DNA of 7,244 nucleotides from UBA9676 sp036005525 (GTDB lineage Bacteria; Actinomycetota; Actinomycetes; Streptosporangiales; Streptosporangiaceae), in NCBI GenBank assembly GCA_036005525.1, contig DASYQM010000160.1:1-7244 (forward strand). The letters are read 5' to 3'. This document shows, in pieces, positions 1-5,349 of this stretch. Position 1 is the stretch's first letter, and each line of letters begins with the position of its first letter. The notes below the pieces were generated by a model. It had not been told where the DNA came from, searched no databases, and saw only the letters and a list, made by a program, of their open reading frames with translations. The position numbers and the translations under genes were made by a program.

Positions 1-31
1 CGCCTCGTGCGGCCCGGGGTCCTTTGGGCAC

Positions 32-229
32 CTATCCGGCAGTCGCCTGCCTGGCGATGTACTCCTCCAGCGCGCCCGGGGTGACGCGCCGGGCGCCATC
101 GACCTTCAGCGAGGCGATCTCGCCGCGGGCCAGAAGCTCCCACATCTTCGACTCGCTGATGGCGAGCTTCCGCGCGGCCTCAGTCACGCGGTAAAGCATC
201 TGGCCAGCGTCGGCAGCTGCCGTCGTCAT
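32..229 (-). CDS. xis: Excisionase-like HTH DNA-binding protein
   Basis: This 65-residue protein has a MerR-like winged helix-turn-helix. The recognition helices are in about residues 13-34 (YRVTEAARKLAISESKMW), followed by a short wing around residues 40-50 and a closing helix (ALEEYIARQ). This is the architecture of small 'excisionase family' DNA-binding proteins that bend att DNA and direct the integrase towards excision. The start at 229 is fixed by an AGGAGG ribosome binding site at 236-241 with a 6-nt spacer. It diverges from the regulator-integrase operon across a 150-bp control region, unlike pSAM2, where xis and int are co-directional. It could instead be a small transcription factor. 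The family call is firm, the excision role inferred from the nearby integrase. Confidence 0.8.
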   Translation of the reverse strand: MTTAAADAGQMLYRVTEAARKLAISESKMWELLARGEIASLKVDGARRVTPGALEEYIARQATAG

Positions 230-235
230 CGGGGT

Positions 236-241
236 CCTCCT
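236..241 (-). promoter_or_regulatory. Strong ribosome binding site of the excisionase gene
   Basis: The minus strand reads AGGAGG six bases before the ATG at 229. It is a full anti-16S match and fixes the start. The divergent regulator gene has no such site. Confidence 0.8.
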
Positions 242-278
242 GGGTGCTGGGACGCTTTTCTAGGTCTCCTGGTCCCAG

Positions 279-307
279 ATCATGCCAGCGGTCTCGACTC
301 CGCACAA
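279..307 (-). promoter_or_regulatory. Candidate promoter for the excisionase gene
   Basis: On the minus strand, TTGTGC (302-307) and CATGAT (279-284) are separated by exactly 17 bases, giving a plausible -35/-10 pair with 3/6 and 4/6 consensus matches. Transcription would start near 272 and give a leader of about 43 nt containing the AGGAGG site. High-GC promoters are poorly conserved, so this is a suggestion only. Confidence 0.3.
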
Positions 308-336
308 CCCCATCCTGGGACACAGTGCTCCAGATC

Positions 337-369
337 GGGGTCTCTTGCACCAGACCCCAAATTGGTGCA
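337..369. promoter_or_regulatory. Interleaved inverted repeats, likely regulator operator
   Basis: Two perfect 7-bp inverted repeats overlap. GGGGTCT (337-343) pairs with AGACCCC (352-358) across 8 bases. TGCACCA (346-352) pairs with TGGTGCA (363-369) across 10 bases. They share base 352, so as RNA hairpins they would be mutually exclusive; as DNA they look like two overlapping operators. They cover the proposed -35 and -10 of the XRE regulator gene, which suggests autorepression. GGTCTC also occurs at 263-268, 290-295 and 339-344 and may be a repeated half-site. The symmetry is seen; protein binding is inferred. Confidence 0.6.
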
Positions 370-373
370 TAGT
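345..373 (+). promoter_or_regulatory. Candidate promoter giving a leaderless regulator mRNA
   Basis: TTGCAC (345-350) and CATAGT (368-373) are 17 bases apart. Six bases lie between the -10 end and the ATG at 380, so transcription would begin at or next to the start codon. No ribosome binding site precedes that ATG, which fits a leaderless transcript, a common arrangement in actinobacteria. The inverted repeat at 346-369 lies inside this promoter. Confidence 0.5.
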
Positions 374-379
374 CATCTC

Positions 380-796
380 ATGGCATCGGCCAGCTACAGC
401 GATGCGGTCCTGGAGAACATCCGCGCGACGCGCGCCCGGAAGAAGCTCGACCAGGCCGTCGTGAGCGAGCGCATGCGCAAGCTGGGGTACACGAGCTGGC
501 ACCGGCAGACACTTGGCAAGGTTGAGCGCGGCGAGCGCAGGCTCGCAGCTTCTGAGCTTTTGGGCCTGGCGCTGGCCCTTGAGACGAACATCCCCGTTCT
601 GCTGTCCGGCCCCCCCGACGATGGGATCGAACTAGGTGACAACGGCCCGATCGACGGCAGGGACGTGACCGACCTGGCCCGCGGCCGCAACAACGGCGCG
701 GTGCGGTGGGATGACAGCAACGATCCGGTTTTCGGCAAGGGCGTGAACTCCTGGTGGGGAGAACCCGAAGACGACCCCGCGCGGGATCTGGTGTAA
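380..796 (+). CDS. XRE-family helix-turn-helix regulator of the element
   Basis: The product is 138 residues. Residues about 11-75 form an XRE/Cro-type HTH domain: LENIRATRARKKLDQ, then a helix with TLGKVERGERR followed by LLGLALALE. The remaining half is acidic and Gly/Asp-rich (GIELGDNGP, EPEDDPARD) with no domain I recognise. The ATG at 380 is preferred because a promoter-like -10 ends 6 bases upstream; a TTG at 362 in the same frame would lie inside the operator repeat. The gene ends 4 bases before the int start, so the two are almost certainly one transcript. It is probably the element's repressor or activator, acting on the interleaved repeats upstream and perhaps on xis. Target and sign of control are inferred. 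Confidence 0.8.
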   Translation: MASASYSDAVLENIRATRARKKLDQAVVSERMRKLGYTSWHRQTLGKVERGERRLAASELLGLALALETNIPVLLSGPPDDGIELGDNGPIDGRDVTDLARGRNNGAVRWDDSNDPVFGKGVNSWWGEPEDDPARDLV

Positions 797-800
797 CGCG

Positions 801-1979
801 ATGGCGCGGCGGTCGCGGCGGGGACGCGGGACGGTGTTCTGGGATGCCGCCCGCGGGTCCTACACCGGGCAGCTGAGCCTGGGCCGTGACCCGCAGACGG
901 GCAGGCGCCGGCGCAGCCCGAAGGTGTACGCGCCTACCGAGGACGAATGCTGGGCCCGGCTCGATGAGATGCGCGCCGAGCTGCGCAAGACGGGCGCCGT
1001 CGCGCCCCGTGACGTGACCGTGGAGATAGTGCTGGCCGATCTGCTGGCGTCCCCGCCGGCGGAGTGGGTGTCGCCGCTGACGCTGCAGGGCAACCGGGAC
1101 CGGATCGCGCCGATCACCGCCGCGGTGGGGAGCACGAAGCTGCAGCGGCTGACGGTCGGCCAGGTCGAGCGGATGCTGCGCGACATGGCCGCCGCCGGGG
1201 CGTCTAGTGACAACATCCGGCGGGCGCGGGCGCTGCTGGCGCGGGCGATCCGCCGGGCGCAGCGCGACGGCCTGGTCCACCGCAACGTCGCCGAGCTCGC
1301 CGACGTCCCCCGCGGCACCCGCCGTGTGTCGAAGGCGATGACCCTCGACCAGATCCGGTCTCTCCTGGCGTCGGATGTGTCGCCGTGGTGGCGGGCGTAC
1401 ATCGTGACCGCCCTCACCACCGGATTGAGACCCGGTGAGCAGCTGGGCTTGCGGTGGGAGGATCTGGACTTGCGGGAGTCCACGATCCGGGTCCGCACGT
1501 GCCTGAAAGTGCTCCCCGCCCCCGGCGGCAGGCGGGTGATAACGCTGGCAGACCTGAAGACCGACCGGTCCCGCCGCACCATGGCGCTCCCGCGGGACGC
1601 GGCGGCGGTGCTGCGCGGGCTGAAGGCGCAGCAGGCGAAGGACCGGCTGCGCTACGGCAGCGACTGGACCGACAGCGGCCTGGTGTTCGCCGCCGAATCC
1701 GGGCGCCCGCACTGGCCGCAGGATGTGCGCAAGCAGTTCGGGAAGCTGTGCGAGCAGGCGGGGCTCGGCCCCGGGTGGCATCCGCATGAGACGCGGCACA
1801 CGTGGGTGAGCATCCTGTCGGACGCCGGCGTGGACATCGAGGACATCGGCGACGCGGCCGGGCATGTCACGTCGGCGGTGACGCGGAACGTGTACCGGCA
1901 CCAGCTGGCGGACAAGCTGACGAAGGCTTCGGCGGCGATGGACCGGATCGTGAACCTGGGCGAGGTGAGCGGGTCGTGA
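801..1979 (+). CDS. int: Tyrosine recombinase / integrase
   Basis: This 392-residue enzyme integrates the element into, and excises it from, the chromosome through a covalent 3'-phosphotyrosine intermediate. The basic N-terminal region (RRSRRGRGT) resembles an arm-binding domain. A SAM-like core-binding domain spans about residues 71-165, and the catalytic domain about 178-375. All active-site residues are present: Arg210 (TGLRPGE), Lys253 (DLKTDRS), His329 and Arg332 (HPHETRH), His355 (AAGH) and nucleophile Tyr365 (NVYRH). Length and order are normal for actinobacterial phage/AICE integrases. The start lies 4 bases after the regulator stop with only a weak ribosome binding site, so translational coupling is likely. 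Its 3' end overlaps the next gene by four bases (GTGA). Nothing suggests inactivation. Confidence 0.95.
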   Translation: MARRSRRGRGTVFWDAARGSYTGQLSLGRDPQTGRRRRSPKVYAPTEDECWARLDEMRAELRKTGAVAPRDVTVEIVLADLLASPPAEWVSPLTLQGNRDRIAPITAAVGSTKLQRLTVGQVERMLRDMAAAGASSDNIRRARALLARAIRRAQRDGLVHRNVAELADVPRGTRRVSKAMTLDQIRSLLASDVSPWWRAYIVTALTTGLRPGEQLGLRWEDLDLRESTIRVRTCLKVLPAPGGRRVITLADLKTDRSRRTMALPRDAAAVLRGLKAQQAKDRLRYGSDWTDSGLVFAAESGRPHWPQDVRKQFGKLCEQAGLGPGWHPHETRHTWVSILSDAGVDIEDIGDAAGHVTSAVTRNVYRHQLADKLTKASAAMDRIVNLGEVSGS

Positions 1980-2263
1980 GCGCGCTGAAGGCTACGAGGA
2001 ACGCCGAGCGGCAGTTGCGGACGGCGCTGAACCTGGCGATTGAGATGCAGGGCCGGTGGGAGCAGGAGCACACTGAGCTGCTCGCCGAAGACGTGCGCCG
2101 GTGCCGTGCCGTCGTCGAGGCAATGGAGCACCTTCTCGCCGGCAACGGCGCGCCAGCGGAAGCCCTTCTCGTGGTGCAGGAGGCGCAGCGGCAGATCGAG
2201 CGGGAGCGGCTCCAGGAGGCGATCCGGGAGACGGCGCACCGGCACGGATGGAGGGCGCCGTGA
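1976..2263 (+). CDS. Small helical protein coupled to integrase, unknown function
   Basis: This 95-residue protein is not one I recognise. It is charged and almost free of helix breakers from residue 5 to about 55 and again from about 60 to 88 (LLVVQEAQRQIERERLQE), so two long helices or a coiled-coil hairpin are likely. A Gly/Ala/Pro turn (AGNGAPAEA) separates them. It has no signal peptide or membrane segment. The GTG start at 1976 overlaps the int stop in a GTGA junction, and a GAGG site lies 10 bases upstream within int; this decides the start. Co-translation with Int suggests an accessory to recombination or another element-maintenance role. That is inference from position only. Confidence 0.65.
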   Translation: MSALKATRNAERQLRTALNLAIEMQGRWEQEHTELLAEDVRRCRAVVEAMEHLLAGNGAPAEALLVVQEAQRQIERERLQEAIRETAHRHGWRAP

Positions 2264-2391
2264 ACGCGATTGGCTCCCCCGTTCGGCTCCCGCAGGATGC
2301 GCGCCCCGCCGGTGACCTGCCGGGATGCGGCTTTTTTGCTATCCCATGTGCGGGTAGCGGTAGTCCACCGGCGGGACGAACAGCTCCTTAA
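2260..2391 (+). CDS. Possible truncated small ORF crossing the element boundary
   Basis: A GTG at 2260 overlaps the preceding stop codon (GTGA) and has a very good ribosome binding site, GGAGGG at 2250-2255, 4 bases upstream. The frame encodes 43 residues beginning MNAIGSPVRLPQDARPAG and ends at a TAA at 2389-2391. From 2339 onward it runs antisense through the end of pruA, so the C-terminal 17 or so codons look like accidental chromosomal sequence. It may be a true 5' gene end cut by site-specific integration at the attachment site. Otherwise the start signal may be chance, with transcription stopping at the hairpin at 2306-2337. Confidence 0.3.
   Translation: MNAIGSPVRLPQDARPAGDLPGCGFFAIPCAGSGSPPAGRTAP
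2306..2337 (+). terminator. Rho-independent-like terminator of the int operon
   Basis: CCGC (2306-2309) pairs with GCGG (2327-2330), and CGG (2310-2312) with CCG (2320-2322), leaving a 7-nt loop and a 4-nt bulge. One C then precedes T6 at 2332-2337. The stem is imperfect, but the T6 tract is striking in such GC-rich DNA. It lies between the convergent int operon and pruA and touches the pruA stop at 2339-2341. The minus strand has no T tract here, so it should act on plus-strand transcripts. Confidence 0.5.
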
Positions 2392-3967
2392 TGGCGCGGG
2401 CGTTCACCCACCGGATCAGGTTGAAGATCGACCCGGCCTTGTCGTTGGTGCCGCTGGCCCGCGCCCCGCCGAACGGCTGCTGCCCGACGACCGCCCCGGT
2501 CGGCTTGTCGTTGATGTAGAAGTTGCCCGCCGAGAAGCGCAGCGCACCCGTGGCCGCCGCGATCGCCGTCCGGTCCTGGGCGATGATCGCGCCGGTCAGC
2601 GCGTAAGGTGCGGCGTCGGCCGCCTGGGCGAGCATTTCGTCATAACGGGCGTCGTCGTAGACGTAGACGCCAAGGATCGGCCCGAAGTACTCGGTGGTGA
2701 ACGCCTCATCGGCCGGGTCGGAGGACTCGAGCACAGTGGGCTGGACGAAATAGCCCTCGGAGTCGTCGACCTGCCCGCCTGTGAGCACCCGCACCGACGG
2801 CCTGCCCCTGGCGGCCTCCAGCGCCCGGGAATGCTTGGCGAACGCCCGCGCGTCGATGACGGCCCCCATGAACAGCGACAGGTCGGCCGCGACATCACCC
2901 ATGGTGAGCGACTCCACCTGTGTCAGGAAGTCGTCGCGCATGCCCTGCCACAGCGAGCGCGGTACGTACGCGCGTGACGCGGCGGAACACTTCTGGCCCT
3001 GATACTCGTACGCACCCCGGATCAGCGCCGTGGTCAGGACCGCCGGGTCGGCGGACGGGTGCGCGACGACGAAGTCCTTGCCACCCGTCTCCCCGACCAG
3101 CCGCGGGTAGCCGCGGTAGCCGGCGATGTTCTCCCCCACCGTTCGCCACAGGTGCTGGAACGTCGCTGTGGACCCGGTGAAGTGGATGCCCGCCAGGCCC
3201 GGGTGCGGCAGCGCCACCTCCGATACCGCCCGCCCGTCGCCCGTCACGAGGTTGATCACACCCGGCGGCAGCCCGGCCGCTTCCAGCAGCCGCATCGTGT
3301 AATGGGCGGCGAGTTGCTGGGTGGGGGACGGCTTCCACACCACGACGTTGCCGAGCAGGGCGGGCGCGGTCGGCAGGTTCCCCGCGATCGAGGTGAAGTT
3401 GAACGGGGTGATGGCCAGCACGAAGCCTTCCAGCGGCCGGTACTCCATGCGGTTCCAGGTGCCGGGGCTGGACTCCGGCTGCTCCGCCAGCAGCCGCCGC
3501 GCGAAGTGCACGTTGTAGCGCCAGAAGTCGATCATCTCGCAAGCGGCGTCGATCTCGGCCTGGTACACCGACTTGGACTGGCCGAGGATCGTCGCCGCGT
3601 TGATCGTCGCCCGCCACGGCCCGCTGAGCAGGTCGGCGGCCTTGAGCATGATCGCTGCCCGGTCGTCGAACGAGAGCGCCCGCCAGGCCGGTGCCGCCGC
3701 AGCCGCCGCGTCGATCGCTGCCGCCACGTCCTCTCCGGTCGCGTTGCGCATGGTGCCGAGTACGTGCCGGTGGTTGTGCGGCGCGACAACGTCTACCGGC
3801 TCACCGCCGGCCAGGCGCTGCTCGCCGCCGATGGTCATCGTCAGCTCGGCGTGCTCGCCCGCCATCTCCTTGATCTTGCTTTCCACCGCCGCCCGGTCGG
3901 CGCTGCCCGGCGGGTACTGCCGGACCGGCTCGTTCGCCGGAGGTGGGACATTGGTTACGGCGTCCAT
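2339..3967 (-). CDS. pruA: L-glutamate gamma-semialdehyde dehydrogenase (P5C dehydrogenase)
   Basis: This enzyme oxidises glutamate 5-semialdehyde, formed from 1-pyrroline-5-carboxylate, to glutamate with NAD+. It is the second step of proline breakdown and is cytosolic. The 542-residue length fits the stand-alone P5C dehydrogenase type of the aldehyde dehydrogenase superfamily. The Rossmann-type cofactor region includes ITPFNFTSIAGN (about 186-197), WKPSP (211-215) and FTGST (263-267). The general base is Glu293 (VGETGGKDF), and the catalytic cysteine is Cys327 (YQGQKCSAASR). EYFGP is at 426-430 and QPFGG near 497. The ATG at 3967 is chosen because AGGGGAG lies 7 bases upstream; the in-frame GTG at 3985 would place that site inside the gene. 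The C-terminus (DYRYPHMG) looks intact. Proline dehydrogenase, the partner enzyme, is not in the window. Confidence 0.97.
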   Translation of the reverse strand: MDAVTNVPPPANEPVRQYPPGSADRAAVESKIKEMAGEHAELTMTIGGEQRLAGGEPVDVVAPHNHRHVLGTMRNATGEDVAAAIDAAAAAAPAWRALSFDDRAAIMLKAADLLSGPWRATINAATILGQSKSVYQAEIDAACEMIDFWRYNVHFARRLLAEQPESSPGTWNRMEYRPLEGFVLAITPFNFTSIAGNLPTAPALLGNVVVWKPSPTQQLAAHYTMRLLEAAGLPPGVINLVTGDGRAVSEVALPHPGLAGIHFTGSTATFQHLWRTVGENIAGYRGYPRLVGETGGKDFVVAHPSADPAVLTTALIRGAYEYQGQKCSAASRAYVPRSLWQGMRDDFLTQVESLTMGDVAADLSLFMGAVIDARAFAKHSRALEAARGRPSVRVLTGGQVDDSEGYFVQPTVLESSDPADEAFTTEYFGPILGVYVYDDARYDEMLAQAADAAPYALTGAIIAQDRTAIAAATGALRFSAGNFYINDKPTGAVVGQQPFGGARASGTNDKAGSIFNLIRWVNARAIKELFVPPVDYRYPHMG

Positions 3968-4160
3968 GGCGAGACTCCCCTGCACTACCCGGCATCACTG
4001 GCGGCCGAAACCATCGTCGCACGGTCGGCCGCGGGTGGGCAGGGGCCCCGGTCCCGGCCCGGCCAGCCCTGCCGGCCGCGGAGCGACAGCGCAGCCAGCG
4101 CCCCGGCCGCGCAGAGGGCGGTGAGCGCCAGCGCGCAATCGTGCAGCGCCGTGACGCCGA

Positions 4161-4670
4161 CTAACCGCCACTCGGCTCGCCGGCCAGGTCGGGCAGCTCC
4201 TGGGCGGCGTACCAGAGCAGTTCGTGTCCCTCCGCCCCGTCCACCACGAACCGCGCGTCGTCGTCGCCCTCGTCGGCCGACGGGAGCGCGGCCACCGCCT
4301 GCGCGATGTCGGTCTCCGCGACCGAGTCATCGACGTGACCGGACACCACCCGGTCCACCGTGACCGGAGCGCGGACCTCGACCAGGGTTGGCTCGTCGAA
4401 GCCGCCGTCGTGCTTGATGAACTCGTCGGGCACGTCGGCAGCGAGCACCACCCGGCGCCGGGGCGCCCGCGGGTCGCCGGCGAGCAGTCGCAGTGATTCC
4501 CGCGCCGCGTGCGCCATCGCGACGTACTCGAGTTCTTCCAGGTCGCCAGTCGCGTACCACTCGCGCAACGCCGGGGTCACCGCGAACCCGCGCACGGGCG
4601 CGGGACCAATCGCCCCACTGCGCAGCTGGCGTGCCAGTGCCGTCAGCGTCGTCGGCAGATACACGCGCAT
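4161..4670 (-). CDS. DUF6912-type actinobacterial hypothetical protein
   Basis: This 169-residue soluble protein resembles, from memory, the actinobacterial family annotated DUF6912. Its function is unknown. Recognisable features are the N-terminus MRVYLPTTLTALARQL, the segment FAVTPALREWY (29-39) followed by an acidic DLEELEY stretch, the strand RRRVVLAADVPD (71-82), and the C-terminal EGHELLWYAAQELPDL (147-162). A run of acidic residues (DEGDDDAR) precedes the last strand. The start at 4670 is preferred over GTG 4685 because MRVYLP is where the family usually begins and GGGGAG sits just upstream, although the spacing is short. There is no signal peptide or membrane helix. It lies 193 bp upstream of pruA on the same strand; co-transcription is possible but not shown. 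Confidence 0.8.
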   Translation of the reverse strand: MRVYLPTTLTALARQLRSGAIGPAPVRGFAVTPALREWYATGDLEELEYVAMAHAARESLRLLAGDPRAPRRRVVLAADVPDEFIKHDGGFDEPTLVEVRAPVTVDRVVSGHVDDSVAETDIAQAVAALPSADEGDDDARFVVDGAEGHELLWYAAQELPDLAGEPSGG

Positions 4671-4768
4671 GAGCTCCCCAGACACGGCCAGAGGCGCCGC
4701 ACGGAACGAAAGACGAAGCCACAGCCCTTCCAGTGATCAAAGTGTGTCACCGATGGCCCATGCCGGCA

Positions 4769-4860
4769 GGCAGAACGCCGTTGCCCCTTACGGCAGCCCT
4801 TCGTGGCAGAACGCCGGCGCCCCTCATGGCAGCCCTCCGTGGCAGAACGGCGCTGCCCCG
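4769..4860. repeat. 36-bp tandem repeat, two full copies and a partial third
   Basis: Copies run 4769-4804 and 4805-4840, with a partial third from 4841 to about 4860. Each begins GGCAGAACGCCG or a close variant, continues with a GCCCCT block and ends with GGCAGCCCT then CGT. The period is divisible by three, and on the plus strand one frame reads a 12-residue unit (WQNAGAPHGSPP-like), but no convincing gene surrounds it. It occupies most of the gap between the vsr stop and the start of the DUF6912 gene and may form structured RNA in a shared minus-strand transcript. Confidence 0.75.
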
Positions 4861-4864
4861 GGGA

Positions 4865-5302
4865 TCAGGGCGGGCCGTCGGCGCCCACGGCCAGCGCCGC
4901 GACAACGGCCGCCACCGCGTCGGAGACGGTGACGTGCTCCCAGATCCGGACAACCCGCCACCCGGCCGCGGCCAGCGCCGCATCTGCCGCCCGGTCCCGC
5001 TCCACGGTGCGGCGCAGTTTCGGCGCCCAGTACCACTGGTTGACCGCGGGGTCGCGCCCGTGCTCCGGGCAAACGTGCCAGAAGCAGCCGTCCACAAAGA
5101 CAGCCACCCGGCGGGCGGTGAACGCGATGTCAGGGCGGACCCGGGCACCCTCGTTAAGGTCAAGGCGCAGGTCCTTGCGAAACCGGTACCCCCGGCGGTG
5201 CAGCGCGCTACGCAACGCGATCTCGGGCTTGGTGTTGGTGCGCCGGATGGCGCGCATGTTGGCGGCACGGCCCGGGCTGGGGGGGGCTGGGTAGTCACCC
5301 AC
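4865..5302 (-). CDS. vsr: Vsr-type very-short-patch mismatch endonuclease
   Basis: The product is a PD-(D/E)XK-like endonuclease of the Vsr family, which nicks beside T:G mismatches arising from 5-methylcytosine deamination. Visible motifs are NMRAIRRTNTKPE (15-27), RPDI with Asp58 (E. coli Asp51), and VDGCFWHVCPEHG (70-82) with Cys73, Trp75, His76, Cys78 and His81. RIWEH follows at 119-123. E. coli His64 is replaced by Asp71; from memory this is usual in actinobacterial members. The GTG at 5302 (145 residues) is chosen because E. coli Vsr also has about 15 residues before NMRAI; ATG 5257 would cut that region. No ribosome binding site supports either start. A C8 tract lies in codons 6-8. The gene starts 47 bp after the HAD gene, probably in one operon. 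No DNA methyltransferase is in the window. Confidence 0.9.
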   Translation of the reverse strand: MGDYPAPPSPGRAANMRAIRRTNTKPEIALRSALHRRGYRFRKDLRLDLNEGARVRPDIAFTARRVAVFVDGCFWHVCPEHGRDPAVNQWYWAPKLRRTVERDRAADAALAAAGWRVVRIWEHVTVSDAVAAVVAALAVGADGPP

Positions 5303-5349
5303 GGAGCCCAACGCTAGAGCACACCCGCTGGCCCGCGCAGCAGGCACGC

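Larger units (their letters stand above)
1..2338. mobile_element. End segment of an integrated mobile element (int/xis module)
   Basis: An excisionase-like gene, an XRE regulator and a tyrosine recombinase lie together, followed by an ordinary minus-strand chromosomal gene (pruA). This is the recombination module seen at one end of actinobacterial integrative elements (AICEs) or prophages. The element continues left beyond the window, so its replication, transfer or phage genes and its other end are not visible. The right boundary is inferred to lie between the last element gene (stop at 2263) and about 2390. I see no tRNA gene or tRNA 3' end with a T-arm sequence there, so an insertion at the pruA 3' end is more likely than at a tRNA. 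Element type (AICE, prophage or integrative plasmid) cannot be decided from this segment. Confidence 0.75.

Noticed and set aside
1..31. A GTG at 31 (minus strand) right after the xis stop opens a frame reading PKGPRAARG to the window edge
   Set aside because: Only ten codons are visible, with no convincing ribosome binding site; it could be the next element gene but cannot be supported.
378..1901. Long minus-strand open frames antisense to the regulator and integrase
   Set aside because: They are Arg/Pro-rich shadows of well-supported plus-strand genes with complete catalytic motifs.
2264..2340. tRNA gene or tRNA 3' end as the integration site
   Set aside because: No T-arm-like sequence or CCA-proximal acceptor stem was found on either strand in this interval or elsewhere in the window.
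3985..4161. Minus-strand frame with a hydrophobic stretch (LALTALCAAGALAALSL) like a last transporter helix, between the DUF6912 and pruA genes
   Set aside because: It has no start codon and opens only inside the DUF6912 gene in another frame. Ala/Leu-rich frames arise by chance in GC-rich DNA; a transporter relic remains possible but unsupported.
2270..4363. Plus-strand open frames over pruA, including one of 434 codons
   Set aside because: They are antisense shadows of a clear P5C dehydrogenase and show no domain of their own.
4769..4860. CRISPR array
   Set aside because: The copies are directly adjacent with no unique spacers, so this is a plain tandem repeat.
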